From positions 1 through 10,776 of the forward strand of contig CAYJMF010000138.1 in the NCBI GenBank assembly GCA_964370855.1: a stretch of 10,776 nt of DNA, written 5' to 3'. The translations under genes were made by a program, and so were the position numbers. Shown one piece after another: positions 1 through 6,862 of this stretch (its first letter is position 1; every line of letters begins with the position of its first letter). A model generated the notes under the pieces. The model saw nothing but the letters and a program-made list of their open reading frames with translations, had not been told where the DNA came from and did not search any database. The stretch is from JAKLKS01 sp964370855 (lineage in GTDB: Bacteria > Planctomycetota > JAJSAM01 > JAKLKS01).

Positions 1-31
1 CCCGATGCTGGCGGAGTCCCCCCCGCGGGAC

Positions 32-37
32 TAGAAT
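32..37 (+). promoter_or_regulatory. -10-like TAGAAT box of the cyclase gene
   Basis: TAGAAT ends 8 nt before the ATG at 46, and no Shine-Dalgarno sequence lies between them. A transcript started from it would have almost no 5' leader. No convincing -35 is visible in the few bases available upstream. The same arrangement occurs before three other genes in the window, which is the main support. Confidence 0.5.
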
Positions 38-45
38 CCCCCGCC

Positions 46-2049
46 ATGCCACGCCTGGTCATCGTCCAGCAGACGCCCGGTGCGGACCCCGTGAGGATCT
101 CCCTGGAGAAGGAGGTCGTCATCGGGCGCGAGTCCGACTGCCGGGTGATTCTCCTCGACGACCTCGTGAGCCGCCACCACGCCCGCGTCCTGGTCCACCA
201 GGGCCGCGTGGTGGTCAAGGACCTCGGGAGCACCAACGGCACCACGGTGGCGGGGGTCCACGTCAAGGAGCAGGTCCTCAGGACCGGCCAGTCCTTCACC
301 GTCGGAAGGACCGTCTTCACCGTGCGCGAGGAGGACCTCACCGGGGAGATGAGGGCCGTCTCCGAGGCCCCGAAGGCGCAGCCCGGCATCGTCCTCACGG
401 AGGCGCAGGAGGGCTCCGTCTACGAGACCCGCTCCTCCGACGCCCCCGACAGGAGCCGGGAGGCGGCCACCCAGCCCCTCACCCTGGAGCAGATGGCGAT
501 CCTGTCGCAGCGCCTGGCCGCCATGAACCGCATCGGCACGGCCCTGGCCAGCATCCTCGAGGTGGAGACCCTCCTGGCCGAGGTCGTGGCCCAGGTCTTC
601 GGCCTCTTCCCCCGGGCCGACCGCTGCTGCATCCTCATGGAGGGGAAGGACGGCGAGATCCGCCCCGCGCAGACGAAGGTCCGGGGCAGGGCCGACGCCG
701 GGGCCGAGATCCGGATCTCCCGCACCGTCCTCGGCCTCAACCGCGACGAGCGCAAGGCCGTCCTCTCCTTCGACACGGCCACGGACCAGCGGCTCTCGGC
801 GGCGGTCTCCATCGTCGCCTCGGGCATCCGCTCCATCATGAGCGTCCCCATCTTCTCGAAGGACGACTTCTACGGGATCCTCTACCTCGACACCGGCGAC
901 ATCGGCGCCCCCTTCTCCTCCGACGACCTCGAGCTCCTGACCACCTTCGCCGGGCAGGTGGCGATCTTCGTGAAGAACGCCCGCCTCGTCGGCCAGATCC
1001 AGAAGGAGACGGAGCTCCGCACCAACCTCGGCCGGTACCTCTCCCCCTCGGTGGTCACGGAGATCGCCCGCGGCAACCTCGTCCCCTCCCTCGGCGGCGA
1101 GACCCGGGAGGGCACCTGCCTCTTCAGCGACGTGGTGGGCTTCACCCGGGTCTGCCGGGCCCTGTCCGCCGCGGAGGTGGTGTCGCTCCTCAACCGGTTC
1201 TTCAGGGACCAGGTGGACGCGGTGTTCCGCTTCGAGGGCACCGTGGACAAGTTCGGCGGCGACGCCATGCTCTGCGTCTGGGGCGCCCCCGTGGCCATGA
1301 AGGACCACGCGGGCCCCGCGGTGAGCGCCGCCCTGGACATGCAGAACCGGCTCTTCGGGTTCAACCTCGACCTGGAGGCCACGGGCAGCCCCGTCCGCAT
1401 CCACATGGGCATCGGGCTCAACTCCGGGAACTTCATCGCCGGCAACGTCGGCAGCGAGCGGCGCCTGGAATACACCGTCATCGGGGACACGGTGAACCTG
1501 GCGCAGCGGGTGGAGGAGAAGGCGACGGGGGGCATGGTCCTCGTGTCCGACGCGACCCGGGGGTTCCTCCGGGGGGCCCGCGCGTCGAGGCTCCAGCCCA
1601 CCTCCATCCGCGGCGCCCAGGGGGACGTCATCGTCCACAGCGTCCGCGCCATGCCGCTCCGGGAGCAGGGCCGGGACCTCGGGCTCATCGCCTCCATCCC
1701 CCTCCGGGCCGGCATCCCCGGCCGGGACGGGAGGGTGGACGCCCTGGTCGTCCGCATCCAGCCCGGGGCGCCGGGTCCCGTCCTCCACGTCCGCATCCCC
1801 CTGGGGAAGGGCTTCGAGGACGCCCAGGCGCTGCGCCTCGAGGCGGTTCTCCCCGAGGCCCCCTCCATCCCCCCCTTCTCGGGAGGGGTCATGGGGCTCC
1901 GTCCCCAGGAGGAGGGGCGCCCCTTCCGGGACATCGAGGTGCTGGTCCCCGCCCTGCCCGCCCCCCTCGACGCGATCCTGGCCGACGTTCCCGCCGGGGG
2001 CGCCGGGTGGGAATCCCCCCTGGCGCCGGACTCCATACCGAGGACCTGA
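46..2049 (+). CDS. FHA-GAF-class III adenylate cyclase
   Basis: A cytoplasmic signalling enzyme of 667 aa, predicted to make cAMP from ATP. Residues 1-97 are a forkhead-associated phosphothreonine-binding domain, with GRES (27-30), SRHHAR (42-47) and DLGSTNGT (59-66). Residues about 145-315 are a GAF sensor domain. A linker helix carrying RYLSP (330-334) leads into a class III cyclase domain at about 350-530. The catalytic set looks complete: metal-binding Asp362 (FSDVVGFT) and Asp406, adenine-selecting Lys402 (DKFGGDAM) and Asp481 (VIGDTVN), and transition-state Asn484 and Arg488. Lys402 and Asp481 favour adenylate over guanylate cyclase. Residues about 535-667 are a predicted beta-rich extension I cannot assign. 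No transmembrane segment is visible. FHA input implies control by Ser/Thr phosphorylation, but no kinase lies in the window. The ATG at 46 places the FHA first strand at the N-terminus and follows a -10-like box directly. Confidence 0.93.
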   Translation: MPRLVIVQQTPGADPVRISLEKEVVIGRESDCRVILLDDLVSRHHARVLVHQGRVVVKDLGSTNGTTVAGVHVKEQVLRTGQSFTVGRTVFTVREEDLTGEMRAVSEAPKAQPGIVLTEAQEGSVYETRSSDAPDRSREAATQPLTLEQMAILSQRLAAMNRIGTALASILEVETLLAEVVAQVFGLFPRADRCCILMEGKDGEIRPAQTKVRGRADAGAEIRISRTVLGLNRDERKAVLSFDTATDQRLSAAVSIVASGIRSIMSVPIFSKDDFYGILYLDTGDIGAPFSSDDLELLTTFAGQVAIFVKNARLVGQIQKETELRTNLGRYLSPSVVTEIARGNLVPSLGGETREGTCLFSDVVGFTRVCRALSAAEVVSLLNRFFRDQVDAVFRFEGTVDKFGGDAMLCVWGAPVAMKDHAGPAVSAALDMQNRLFGFNLDLEATGSPVRIHMGIGLNSGNFIAGNVGSERRLEYTVIGDTVNLAQRVEEKATGGMVLVSDATRGFLRGARASRLQPTSIRGAQGDVIVHSVRAMPLREQGRDLGLIASIPLRAGIPGRDGRVDALVVRIQPGAPGPVLHVRIPLGKGFEDAQALRLEAVLPEAPSIPPFSGGVMGLRPQEEGRPFRDIEVLVPALPAPLDAILADVPAGGAGWESPLAPDSIPRT

Positions 2050-2070
2050 CGGGCCGAGGACCTGACGGGC
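2039..2070 (+). repeat. Perfect 16-bp tandem duplication over the cyclase stop
   Basis: CGAGGACCTGACGGGC occurs at 2039-2054 and again, base for base, at 2055-2070. The first copy contains the TGA stop of the cyclase gene (2047-2049), and the second repeats the same TGA outside the gene. It fills most of the short gap to the convergent gene ending at 2077. It looks like a recent local slippage duplication. Only weak hairpin potential is present (CTGAC 2062-2066 with GTCAG 2076-2080), and there is no T-run, so I do not call it a terminator. Confidence 0.9.
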
Positions 2071-2076
2071 CCGGGG

Positions 2077-2667
2077 TCAGTTGCCGAAGAGCGACCGGCG
2101 GCGCCAGCCCTCGGGGTCCTTCACGAAGACCACCGCGGGCAGGAACTCCTCCCCCACCTTCTCCATCTCCCCGGGAGCCAGGGCCCCGGAGATGTCGAGG
2201 AGGACGCGGGCCTCCTTCTCCTCGATCCCGTCGGGCCTGCGCGCCACGGTGAACTGGACGTCCCTCACGACGGCCCTCCGGAAGAGGTGGATGCGTTCCT
2301 TCCACCCGCTCTTCCAGGGGACCATGCGGAGGACCAGGGCACGGGGATCCTCCGATCGGAACTCCTCGTCGGTGACGTTGTAGAGCTTGCAGAAGGCCGC
2401 CCGCTCCGCTTCGTCGGAGGCGAGGTACCGGGAGCGGATGAGGGGGAACTCCCCCAGGGCGTCCTCCCTGGCGCGGCGGCTGTGCATGTTGAAGAAGGCC
2501 TCGTCGTCCCCCTGGATGATGGCGTCCCGGATGTCCCGCCACGCCTTCTGCACGGAGGCGATCTCCTCCTCCGTGGTCGAGGGCCGAAGCAGCATCCAGG
2601 CTCCCGCCGCGGCGGCGAGGAGGAGGAGGAGGAGGACGGCGACGGGGAGCCTTCCCGGGGCCCTCAC
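2077..2667 (-). CDS. Membrane-anchored NTF2-like hypothetical protein (downstream paralogue)
   Basis: A 196-aa protein of unknown function. A short basic N-terminus (VRAPGR) is followed by a Leu/Ala-rich transmembrane segment at residues 8-27, then a soluble domain of about 165 residues, presumably extracytoplasmic. The soluble part has a helix with a GDDEAFF motif, a helical stretch with YNVTDEEFRSEDPRAL, and strands ending in DPEGWRRRSLFGN. This order resembles NTF2/SnoaL-like or DUF4878-type domains, but that is pattern reading, not a confirmed match. The start is a GTG whose last two bases overlap the TGA of the upstream gene (GTGA), so the pair is probably translationally coupled; a GGAGG lies about 14 nt upstream. 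The reading frame stays open much further upstream, but the translation there is low-complexity and covers the neighbour, so the longer version is unlikely. It aligns by eye with its neighbour at 2664-3365. Confidence 0.8.
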   Translation of the reverse strand: MRAPGRLPVAVLLLLLLAAAAGAWMLLRPSTTEEEIASVQKAWRDIRDAIIQGDDEAFFNMHSRRAREDALGEFPLIRSRYLASDEAERAAFCKLYNVTDEEFRSEDPRALVLRMVPWKSGWKERIHLFRRAVVRDVQFTVARRPDGIEEKEARVLLDISGALAPGEMEKVGEEFLPAVVFVKDPEGWRRRSLFGN

Positions 2668-3365
2668 CGCTTCTCCGGCCCCCTCCGGTCCTGCTGGGAG
2701 GGCCCCTCCCCCCGGTACGGCTGCTTCTTCGGCCCCGGGGCGGCCTCCCCGGCCCGGGGCTCCTTCCACTCCGGGGGCACGGTGGTGTTGGGCCGCGCCA
2801 GGAGGCGACCCTCGCCGTCGACCACGGCCCGCAGGTTGTCGATCTTCCAGCCCCCGGGGTCCCGCCGCAGGTACCACGTCCGCTCGCTCCCGTCGCCGAG
2901 GTTGATCCGGAGGAGGGCCCCGTCCCCGCGCACCTCCTGGTCGTACACCCGCGAGCCGCGGTACATCTCCTCCGCGAGGGCGACCTGCTCCAGGGAGAGG
3001 ATCTCCTCGGGCTTGAGCCGCCGGAGGTCCTCCGGGGTGAGGCCGGTCTTCCTCCTGTACTCCGCGGCGTACTCCGGGGGGATGTCCCTGCGCATGTTCT
3101 CGACGAACCCCTCGTAGTCCCTGCGGGCGGGGGGCAGCATCAGCCGCCAGAGGGCGCCCCCGTCCCCGGCCAGGGTCCGGTCCCGGACGTGGTCGAACAC
3201 CTCCGCCGGACCCGGGGAATCCGTCCCCCGCGCCCGCACCCACCACCAGCCCCCCGCCGCGAGAACGGCCAGGAGCAGGACCCCGGCGAGCCTCGGGACG
3301 ACGGAGCGGCCCCCCGCCTGCGGCGCGGGAGGTGGAGGGGCGGCCGGTGGGGGCGCGGGGGGCAT
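2664..3365 (-). CDS. Membrane-anchored NTF2-like hypothetical protein (upstream paralogue)
   Basis: A 233-aa protein of unknown function. Residues 1-19 are a Pro/Ala-rich cytoplasmic tail, and residues 24-43 form a transmembrane segment ending in GGWWWVRARG. The soluble domain (about 50-190) has a helix with AGDGGALWRLMLP, a charged helical stretch with TGLTPEDLRRLKPEEIL, and strands ending in DPGGWKIDNLRAVV. The last 35 residues are Pro/Gly/charged and probably disordered. The helix, then GD-x-x-A-hydrophobic, then strands, then GGWKID layout is typical of NTF2-like (SnoaL/DUF4878) domains, but I assign this only by pattern. It is the first gene of a two-gene minus-strand operon and shares its stop with the GTG start of the next gene. 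An extended -10 (TGATACGAT) lies just upstream. The ATG at 3365 is chosen because it places the tail before the membrane segment; an ATG 11 nt further upstream is in another frame. Confidence 0.82.
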   Translation of the reverse strand: MPPAPPPAAPPPPAPQAGGRSVVPRLAGVLLLAVLAAGGWWWVRARGTDSPGPAEVFDHVRDRTLAGDGGALWRLMLPPARRDYEGFVENMRRDIPPEYAAEYRRKTGLTPEDLRRLKPEEILSLEQVALAEEMYRGSRVYDQEVRGDGALLRINLGDGSERTWYLRRDPGGWKIDNLRAVVDGEGRLLARPNTTVPPEWKEPRAGEAAPGPKKQPYRGEGPSQQDRRGPEKR

Positions 3366-3374
3366 GGGACGTGC

Positions 3375-3383
3375 ATCGTATCA
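3375..3383 (-). promoter_or_regulatory. Extended -10 (TGATACGAT) of the minus-strand operon
   Basis: Read on the minus strand, TGATACGAT is a full extended -10 (TGnTAnnnT), ending 9 nt before the ATG at 3365. No Shine-Dalgarno sequence lies between. A TTGCCC at 3408-3403 is 22 nt further upstream, too far for a normal -35, so an extended -10 promoter giving a 2-3 nt leader is the simplest reading. Confidence 0.5.
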
Positions 3384-3431
3384 GACGGCGCGGGAGGGGT
3401 CCGGGCAACGGCGGGGGGGAGCGCGCGCTTC

Positions 3432-3460
3432 TTGCCGCGTCCCCGCGGCGGCCCTACCTT
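3432..3460 (+). promoter_or_regulatory. Promoter of the moeB-greA run (TTGCCG-17-TACCTT)
   Basis: TTGCCG (3432-3437) resembles the -35 consensus at four of six positions. A 17-nt spacer separates it from TACCTT (3455-3460). The expected start of transcription, 6-7 nt after the -10, falls at or next to the ATG at 3468. It lies back to back with the minus-strand promoter at 3383-3375, so the 102-bp region 3366-3467 serves two divergent transcripts. Confidence 0.55.
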
Positions 3461-3467
3461 GATGGGG

Positions 3468-4649
3468 ATGACCGCCCCCGCTCCCTCCTTCGGCCCCGCC
3501 CACGCCCGCCGCTACGCGCGCCAGCTCTCCCTCCCGGGCATGGGCGCCGACGGCCAGCGGAGGCTCCTCGGGTCCACCGTGGCCCTCGTCGGCGTCGGGG
3601 GCCTCGGCTGCCCCGCCGCGCTCTACCTGGCCGCCGCCGGGGTCGGGCGGCTCCTGCTCGTGGACGGGGATCTCGTGGACGAATCGAACCTCCACCGGCA
3701 GGTCCTCTACGGCACCGCCGACGTGGGGCGCCCCAAGGTGGAGGCCGCCGCGGAGCGCCTCCGATCCCTCAACCCCGACGTCGCCGTGGAGCCCCGCGCC
3801 GAGCGGTTGACGGCGGGGAACGCCCGCTCCCTCCTCGGGGGGGCGGACATCGTGGCCGACGGGTCCGACAACTTCCCGACCCGGTTCCTCGTCAACGACG
3901 CCTGCGTGCTCCTCGGGAAGCCCAACGCCCACGGGTCCATCTTCCGCTACGAGGGGCAGGTCTCCTTCTTCGACGCCCGCTCGGGCCCCTGCTACCGCTG
4001 CCTCCACCCCGAGCCGCCCCCGCCGGGCCTCGTCCCGAACTGCGCCGAGGCCGGCGTCCTCGGGATCCTCCCCGGGGTCGTCGGCTGCCTCCAGGCGACG
4101 GAGGTCGTCAAGCACCTCCTCGGCATCGGGGAGAGCCTCTCGGGACGTCTCGTCCTCTACGACGCCCTCTCCCTCACGTTCCGGGAGCTGCGCCTCGGGA
4201 AGGACCCGGACTGCCCCGTGTGCGGGAGGAACCCGTCCATCACGGACCTCTCCGACCTCGGCGGGTACTGCGAGGCGGGGAGGACGCCCGCGGCCGAGGG
4301 GCGCCCCACCGCGGCGGAGCCGGAGGGTTTCCCCCCCTTCCTCGAGGTGGAGGAGCTCCGGGCCCTCCTCGCCGGGGCCGAGCCCCCGGTCCTCCTGGAC
4401 GTCCGGGAGGGGTGGGAGGTCTCCCTGGGGATGCTCCCCGGGGCGGTCCACGTCCCCCTGGGCTTCCTCCCCGGACGGTGGACGGAGATTCCGCGGGAGA
4501 GGCCCGTCGTGGTCTACTGCCACGCGGGGCTTCGCTCCCGGGAGGCCATGCAGTTCCTGCGCTCCCGGGGTCTCGAACGCGTGGCGAGCCTCGAGGGCGG
4601 AACGGACGCGTGGTCGACGAGGGTCGACCCGTCCCTTCCCCGCTACTGA
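3468..4649 (+). CDS. moeB: MoeB/ThiF-type adenylyltransferase fused to rhodanese
   Basis: A 393-aa E1-like enzyme of the MoeZ/MOCS3/Uba4 type. Enzymes of this family adenylate the C-terminal glycine of a ubiquitin-like sulfur carrier (MoaD or ThiS type), and the rhodanese domain supplies the sulfur. Visible features: ATP-binding GVGGLG (42-47), VDGD (65-68), NLHRQ after it, DGSDNFPTRF, zinc-ligand pairs C175-x2-C178 and C249-x2-C252, and C192 in CAEAGVLG, the position of the family's conserved cysteine. The rhodanese domain spans about 286-391, with active-site C351 in CHAGLRS and the usual ending GGTDAWS..VDPSLPRY. No sulfur-carrier gene is nearby, so the pathway (molybdopterin, thiamine, cysteine or tRNA thiolation) cannot be decided. 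Two ATGs are possible (3462, 3468). I chose 3468 because a TACCTT box ends at 3460, leaving 3462 upstream of the predicted transcript start. greA follows after 64 bp. Confidence 0.92.
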   Translation: MTAPAPSFGPAHARRYARQLSLPGMGADGQRRLLGSTVALVGVGGLGCPAALYLAAAGVGRLLLVDGDLVDESNLHRQVLYGTADVGRPKVEAAAERLRSLNPDVAVEPRAERLTAGNARSLLGGADIVADGSDNFPTRFLVNDACVLLGKPNAHGSIFRYEGQVSFFDARSGPCYRCLHPEPPPPGLVPNCAEAGVLGILPGVVGCLQATEVVKHLLGIGESLSGRLVLYDALSLTFRELRLGKDPDCPVCGRNPSITDLSDLGGYCEAGRTPAAEGRPTAAEPEGFPPFLEVEELRALLAGAEPPVLLDVREGWEVSLGMLPGAVHVPLGFLPGRWTEIPRERPVVVYCHAGLRSREAMQFLRSRGLERVASLEGGTDAWSTRVDPSLPRY

Positions 4650-4713
4650 ACCGGGTGACGCGACAGGAGGAGGATCCCGGGAGCCCGCCGCACACGGCCT
4701 CCCGCACGCCGCC

Positions 4714-5187
4714 ATGGCCACCAACTACATGACGAAGGGGCAGTACGAGAGGCACTGCCACCAGGTCCACCTCCTCGAGGAGAAGATCGCCGCCGCGAAG
4801 ATGAAGGTCGGAGAGGCCGCCAAGATGGGCGACCTCTCGGAGAACGCCGAGTACGACGCCGCCCGCGAGGAGGTCGAGTTCCTCACGACGCGGTACCAGG
4901 AGATGCAGACGTTCCTCGTGGGGATGCAGGTCGTGGACCCGAAGCGCACGGACCCGAACATGGTGACCGTGGGCAAGACCGTGGAACTCCGCGACCCCGA
5001 GAGCGGGGAGGCGTTCACCTACAATGTCGTCGGCGGAGGCTGGACCGACGCCGCCGCCATGGAGGTGTCCTACCGCGCGCCCCTCGCCGCCGGGCTCATC
5101 GGGCGCCGGGCCGGGGACACCGTCGAGGTGCAGGTGCCGAGCGGCGCCCGCACCCTCGAGATCGTATCCGTCCGCCCCTACGACTAG
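4714..5187 (+). CDS. greA: Transcription elongation factor GreA
   Basis: A 157-aa protein, the usual GreA length. GreA enters the secondary channel of backtracked RNA polymerase and stimulates cleavage of the transcript 3' end. Residues 1-75 are the N-terminal coiled coil; its tip carries GDLSENAEYDAA, with D40 and E43 matching the acidic residues that position the catalytic metal. Residues about 80-157 are the FKBP-like C-terminal domain, including RAPLAAGLIGRRAGDTVEV. ATG 4714 is the first in-frame start after the preceding stop codon, but no Shine-Dalgarno sequence sits at normal distance. A strong AGGAGGAGGA (4665-4674) lies 39 nt upstream without a start codon in range. ATG 4729 would trim five residues and is an alternative. 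It probably shares a transcript with moeB upstream and the gene at 5220. Confidence 0.95.
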   Translation: MATNYMTKGQYERHCHQVHLLEEKIAAAKMKVGEAAKMGDLSENAEYDAAREEVEFLTTRYQEMQTFLVGMQVVDPKRTDPNMVTVGKTVELRDPESGEAFTYNVVGGGWTDAAAMEVSYRAPLAAGLIGRRAGDTVEVQVPSGARTLEIVSVRPYD

Positions 5188-5219
5188 CGCCGGGGCCGGA
5201 CCAGGGAAGGAAGGCCGCG

Positions 5220-5864
5220 ATGGCGAACTCCGTGAAGGCCGCCGTGGACGCTCCGGGGCTCCGGCTCCGGTTCGAGGGGAGCCGGGAGGCCTGGGAGCGG
5301 GCGGTGCTGCCCCTGCTCGGGCCCGTGGCCCAGGGCGCGTGGCGGGCCGACGTGCCGATCCCCGTGGAACCCGCCGGGCCGGCGGCTCCCGATTCGGCGC
5401 AGGCCCCCCCGCCGGCGCCGGGTCCCGCGGCGGCCGTCCCTGCGGCGGTGGCGGTCGCAACCGCCCCCTCCCCCGACGCCACCCGGGCACCGGCCCCTTC
5501 GCGGGCGCCGACCGTCGCCGCCCCCCCCCCGCCCCCCTCCCCCGCGGCCGCCGCCGCCGCTTCCTGGGACCCGGCTCCCGTCTATGCCCGCCTGCTGAAG
5601 GAGGAGGGCCGCAAGGCCGATCGGGACGCGGTCCTCCTGGCCCTGGTCAGCCTCGCCGCCGCGGGACGGCGGGACGCGACCCCCGCCGAGGTCCTCTCCC
5701 ACATGCAGAAGAACGGCTACCCGTCGGCAGGGGTGAAGGCCAGGCCGGTCCTCGCCAAGCTGTGCCACCGCAAGGGGATGGCGGTGCCGGGGCTCCTCCC
5801 CAACACCTTCCGGGCCACCCCCGCCGGCTCCGCCTACATCTGGAGGCGGGCCAAGGGCGGGTGA
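5220..5864 (+). CDS. Two-domain protein: FEGS-motif N-terminus, Pro/Ala linker, winged-helix-like C-terminus
   Basis: A 214-aa protein I do not recognise. Residues about 10-35 look like a short strand pair plus helix carrying LRLRFEGSREAWERAV. Residues 45-115 are a low-complexity Pro/Ala linker. Residues about 117-210 form a compact helical domain: a helix with ADRDAVLLALVSL, TPAEVLSHMQ, then VKARPVLAKLCHRKGMAV, and finally FRATPAGSAYIWRR. Helix, helix, putative recognition helix ending in a basic turn, then wing with a T-P-x-G element is the usual pattern of a winged helix-turn-helix domain, so nucleic-acid binding is plausible but unproven. No membrane segment is visible. AGGGAAGGAAGG upstream gives a good Shine-Dalgarno sequence for ATG 5220. 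The gene lies 32 bp after greA and overlaps the next start (GTGA). A run of ten C (5521-5530) lies in the linker; as read, both ends share one frame. Confidence 0.85.
   Translation: MANSVKAAVDAPGLRLRFEGSREAWERAVLPLLGPVAQGAWRADVPIPVEPAGPAAPDSAQAPPPAPGPAAAVPAAVAVATAPSPDATRAPAPSRAPTVAAPPPPPSPAAAAAASWDPAPVYARLLKEEGRKADRDAVLLALVSLAAAGRRDATPAEVLSHMQKNGYPSAGVKARPVLAKLCHRKGMAVPGLLPNTFRATPAGSAYIWRRAKGG
5521..5530 (+). repeat. 10-C homopolymer inside the linker of the 5220 gene
   Basis: Ten consecutive C bases, closely followed by further C runs up to 5543, encode part of a poly-proline stretch (residues 102-106). The flanking domains read in one frame with this length. A one-base change would remove the C-terminal domain and uncouple the overlapping downstream start. 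Slippage or sequencing error would both be expected at such a site. Confidence 0.85.
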
Positions 5865-6814
5865 CGGCCGTGGCGGACATCGCGGTGGCCGTGGTCGGGG
5901 CCGGCGTCCATGGATCCCGGTACGCGGAGCACCTCCTGCGCGGAGAGGTCCCGGGGGTGCGCCTCGCGGGAGTCTGCCGGCGGAGCGGAGCCGACGCCGC
6001 CCGCTGGACCTCCCGGGGGGTGCGCTTCGAGACCGACGCCGGCGCCCTCGCCGGGGACCCCTCCGTCGACGCCGTCGTGGTGGCCTCGCCGCCCCTCCAC
6101 CACGAGGAGCACGCGGCGGCGGTGCTCGCGGCGGGGAAGCCCCTCCTGCTGGAGAAGCCCGTGGCGCCCGACGGCGCGGCCTGCGCGCGCATCGCCGCGG
6201 CGGCCTCCCGGGCCGGCGTCCCCGTCCTCGTGGGCCACTCCCTCCGCTACAACCCCGTGGTCCGCGCGCTCCGGGAGGAGATCCGCCGTGCCGGGGACCT
6301 CCGCCACCTCGGCCTCTCGCAACGCCACGAGCGGATGCCCCAGGAGTGGCAGAACCGCCCCCCCGCGGGAGGCGCGCTGCTCAGCGTCTCCGTCCACGCC
6401 GCCGATCTCGCCCGCTGGCTCTCCGGCCGGGAGATCGCGTCCGTGGATCGCTGCCTGCTGGAGCCGGCCCCCGGGGAGGGGGCCGAGGGGGCGGCGGCGG
6501 CGTTGTGCCGCCTCGAGGGGGGAGCCACCCTCTTCGTGGAGGTCTCCATCACGGCGCCGGGCCGGCGCACCTTCGCCGAGGCCCGCACCGGGGCCGACGG
6601 GTTCGAGGGGGACATCCTCCACGGGACCCTGGCGCGCCTCCGCGGGCGCGCGCGGGAGGCCGTCCCCGTGGCGAAGCCGGGGCCGGGGCTCGTCCCCCTG
6701 CTCGCGGACTTCGCGGCGGCGGCGAGGGGCCGGCCGTCGGGGGACGCGGCGACCCTCGCCGACGGCATCGCCGCGGTGGCCTTCACGGAGGCCTGCCGGC
6801 GGGCGGCGCGCTGA
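5861..6814 (+). CDS. Gfo/Idh/MocA family NAD(P)-dependent oxidoreductase
   Basis: A 317-aa dehydrogenase, typically active on sugars or related polyols, aldehydes or imines with NAD(P)(H); the substrate cannot be read from the sequence. The N-terminal Rossmann fold has GAGVHGSRY (13-21) and a VVVASPPLHHEEHA stretch. EKP at 98-100 holds the family's catalytic lysine (K99). The C-terminal domain begins after HSLRYNP and contains GGALLSVSVHAADLARW, with H179 and D182 in the conserved H-x-x-D positions. Length is slightly short of the usual 330-380. The GTG at 5861 overlaps the preceding TGA (GTGA), indicating coupling to the gene at 5220; a second in-frame GTG at 5870 would give 314 aa and equally keeps the Rossmann strand. 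A 60-bp gap with a separate promoter-like box separates it from metH, so it is probably the last gene of the moeB-greA run. Confidence 0.88.
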   Translation: MTAVADIAVAVVGAGVHGSRYAEHLLRGEVPGVRLAGVCRRSGADAARWTSRGVRFETDAGALAGDPSVDAVVVASPPLHHEEHAAAVLAAGKPLLLEKPVAPDGAACARIAAAASRAGVPVLVGHSLRYNPVVRALREEIRRAGDLRHLGLSQRHERMPQEWQNRPPAGGALLSVSVHAADLARWLSGREIASVDRCLLEPAPGEGAEGAAAALCRLEGGATLFVEVSITAPGRRTFAEARTGADGFEGDILHGTLARLRGRAREAVPVAKPGPGLVPLLADFAAAARGRPSGDAATLADGIAAVAFTEACRRAAR

Positions 6815-6862
6815 CGGGATCCCGCCCCCCGCGGTCCTGCCGGCTCCTCCCCCCTCCTCGAT

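Noticed and set aside
31..1788. A 585-codon open frame antisense to the cyclase gene
   Set aside because: Composition is shadow-like and without motifs, and the plus strand carries full FHA, GAF and cyclase signatures.
2668..3408. Upstream extension of the minus-strand frame ending at 2077, giving a 443-aa protein
   Set aside because: The extra part is low-complexity and overlaps the neighbouring gene completely, while the GTGA overlap start at 2667 places a basic tail and membrane segment at the N-terminus.
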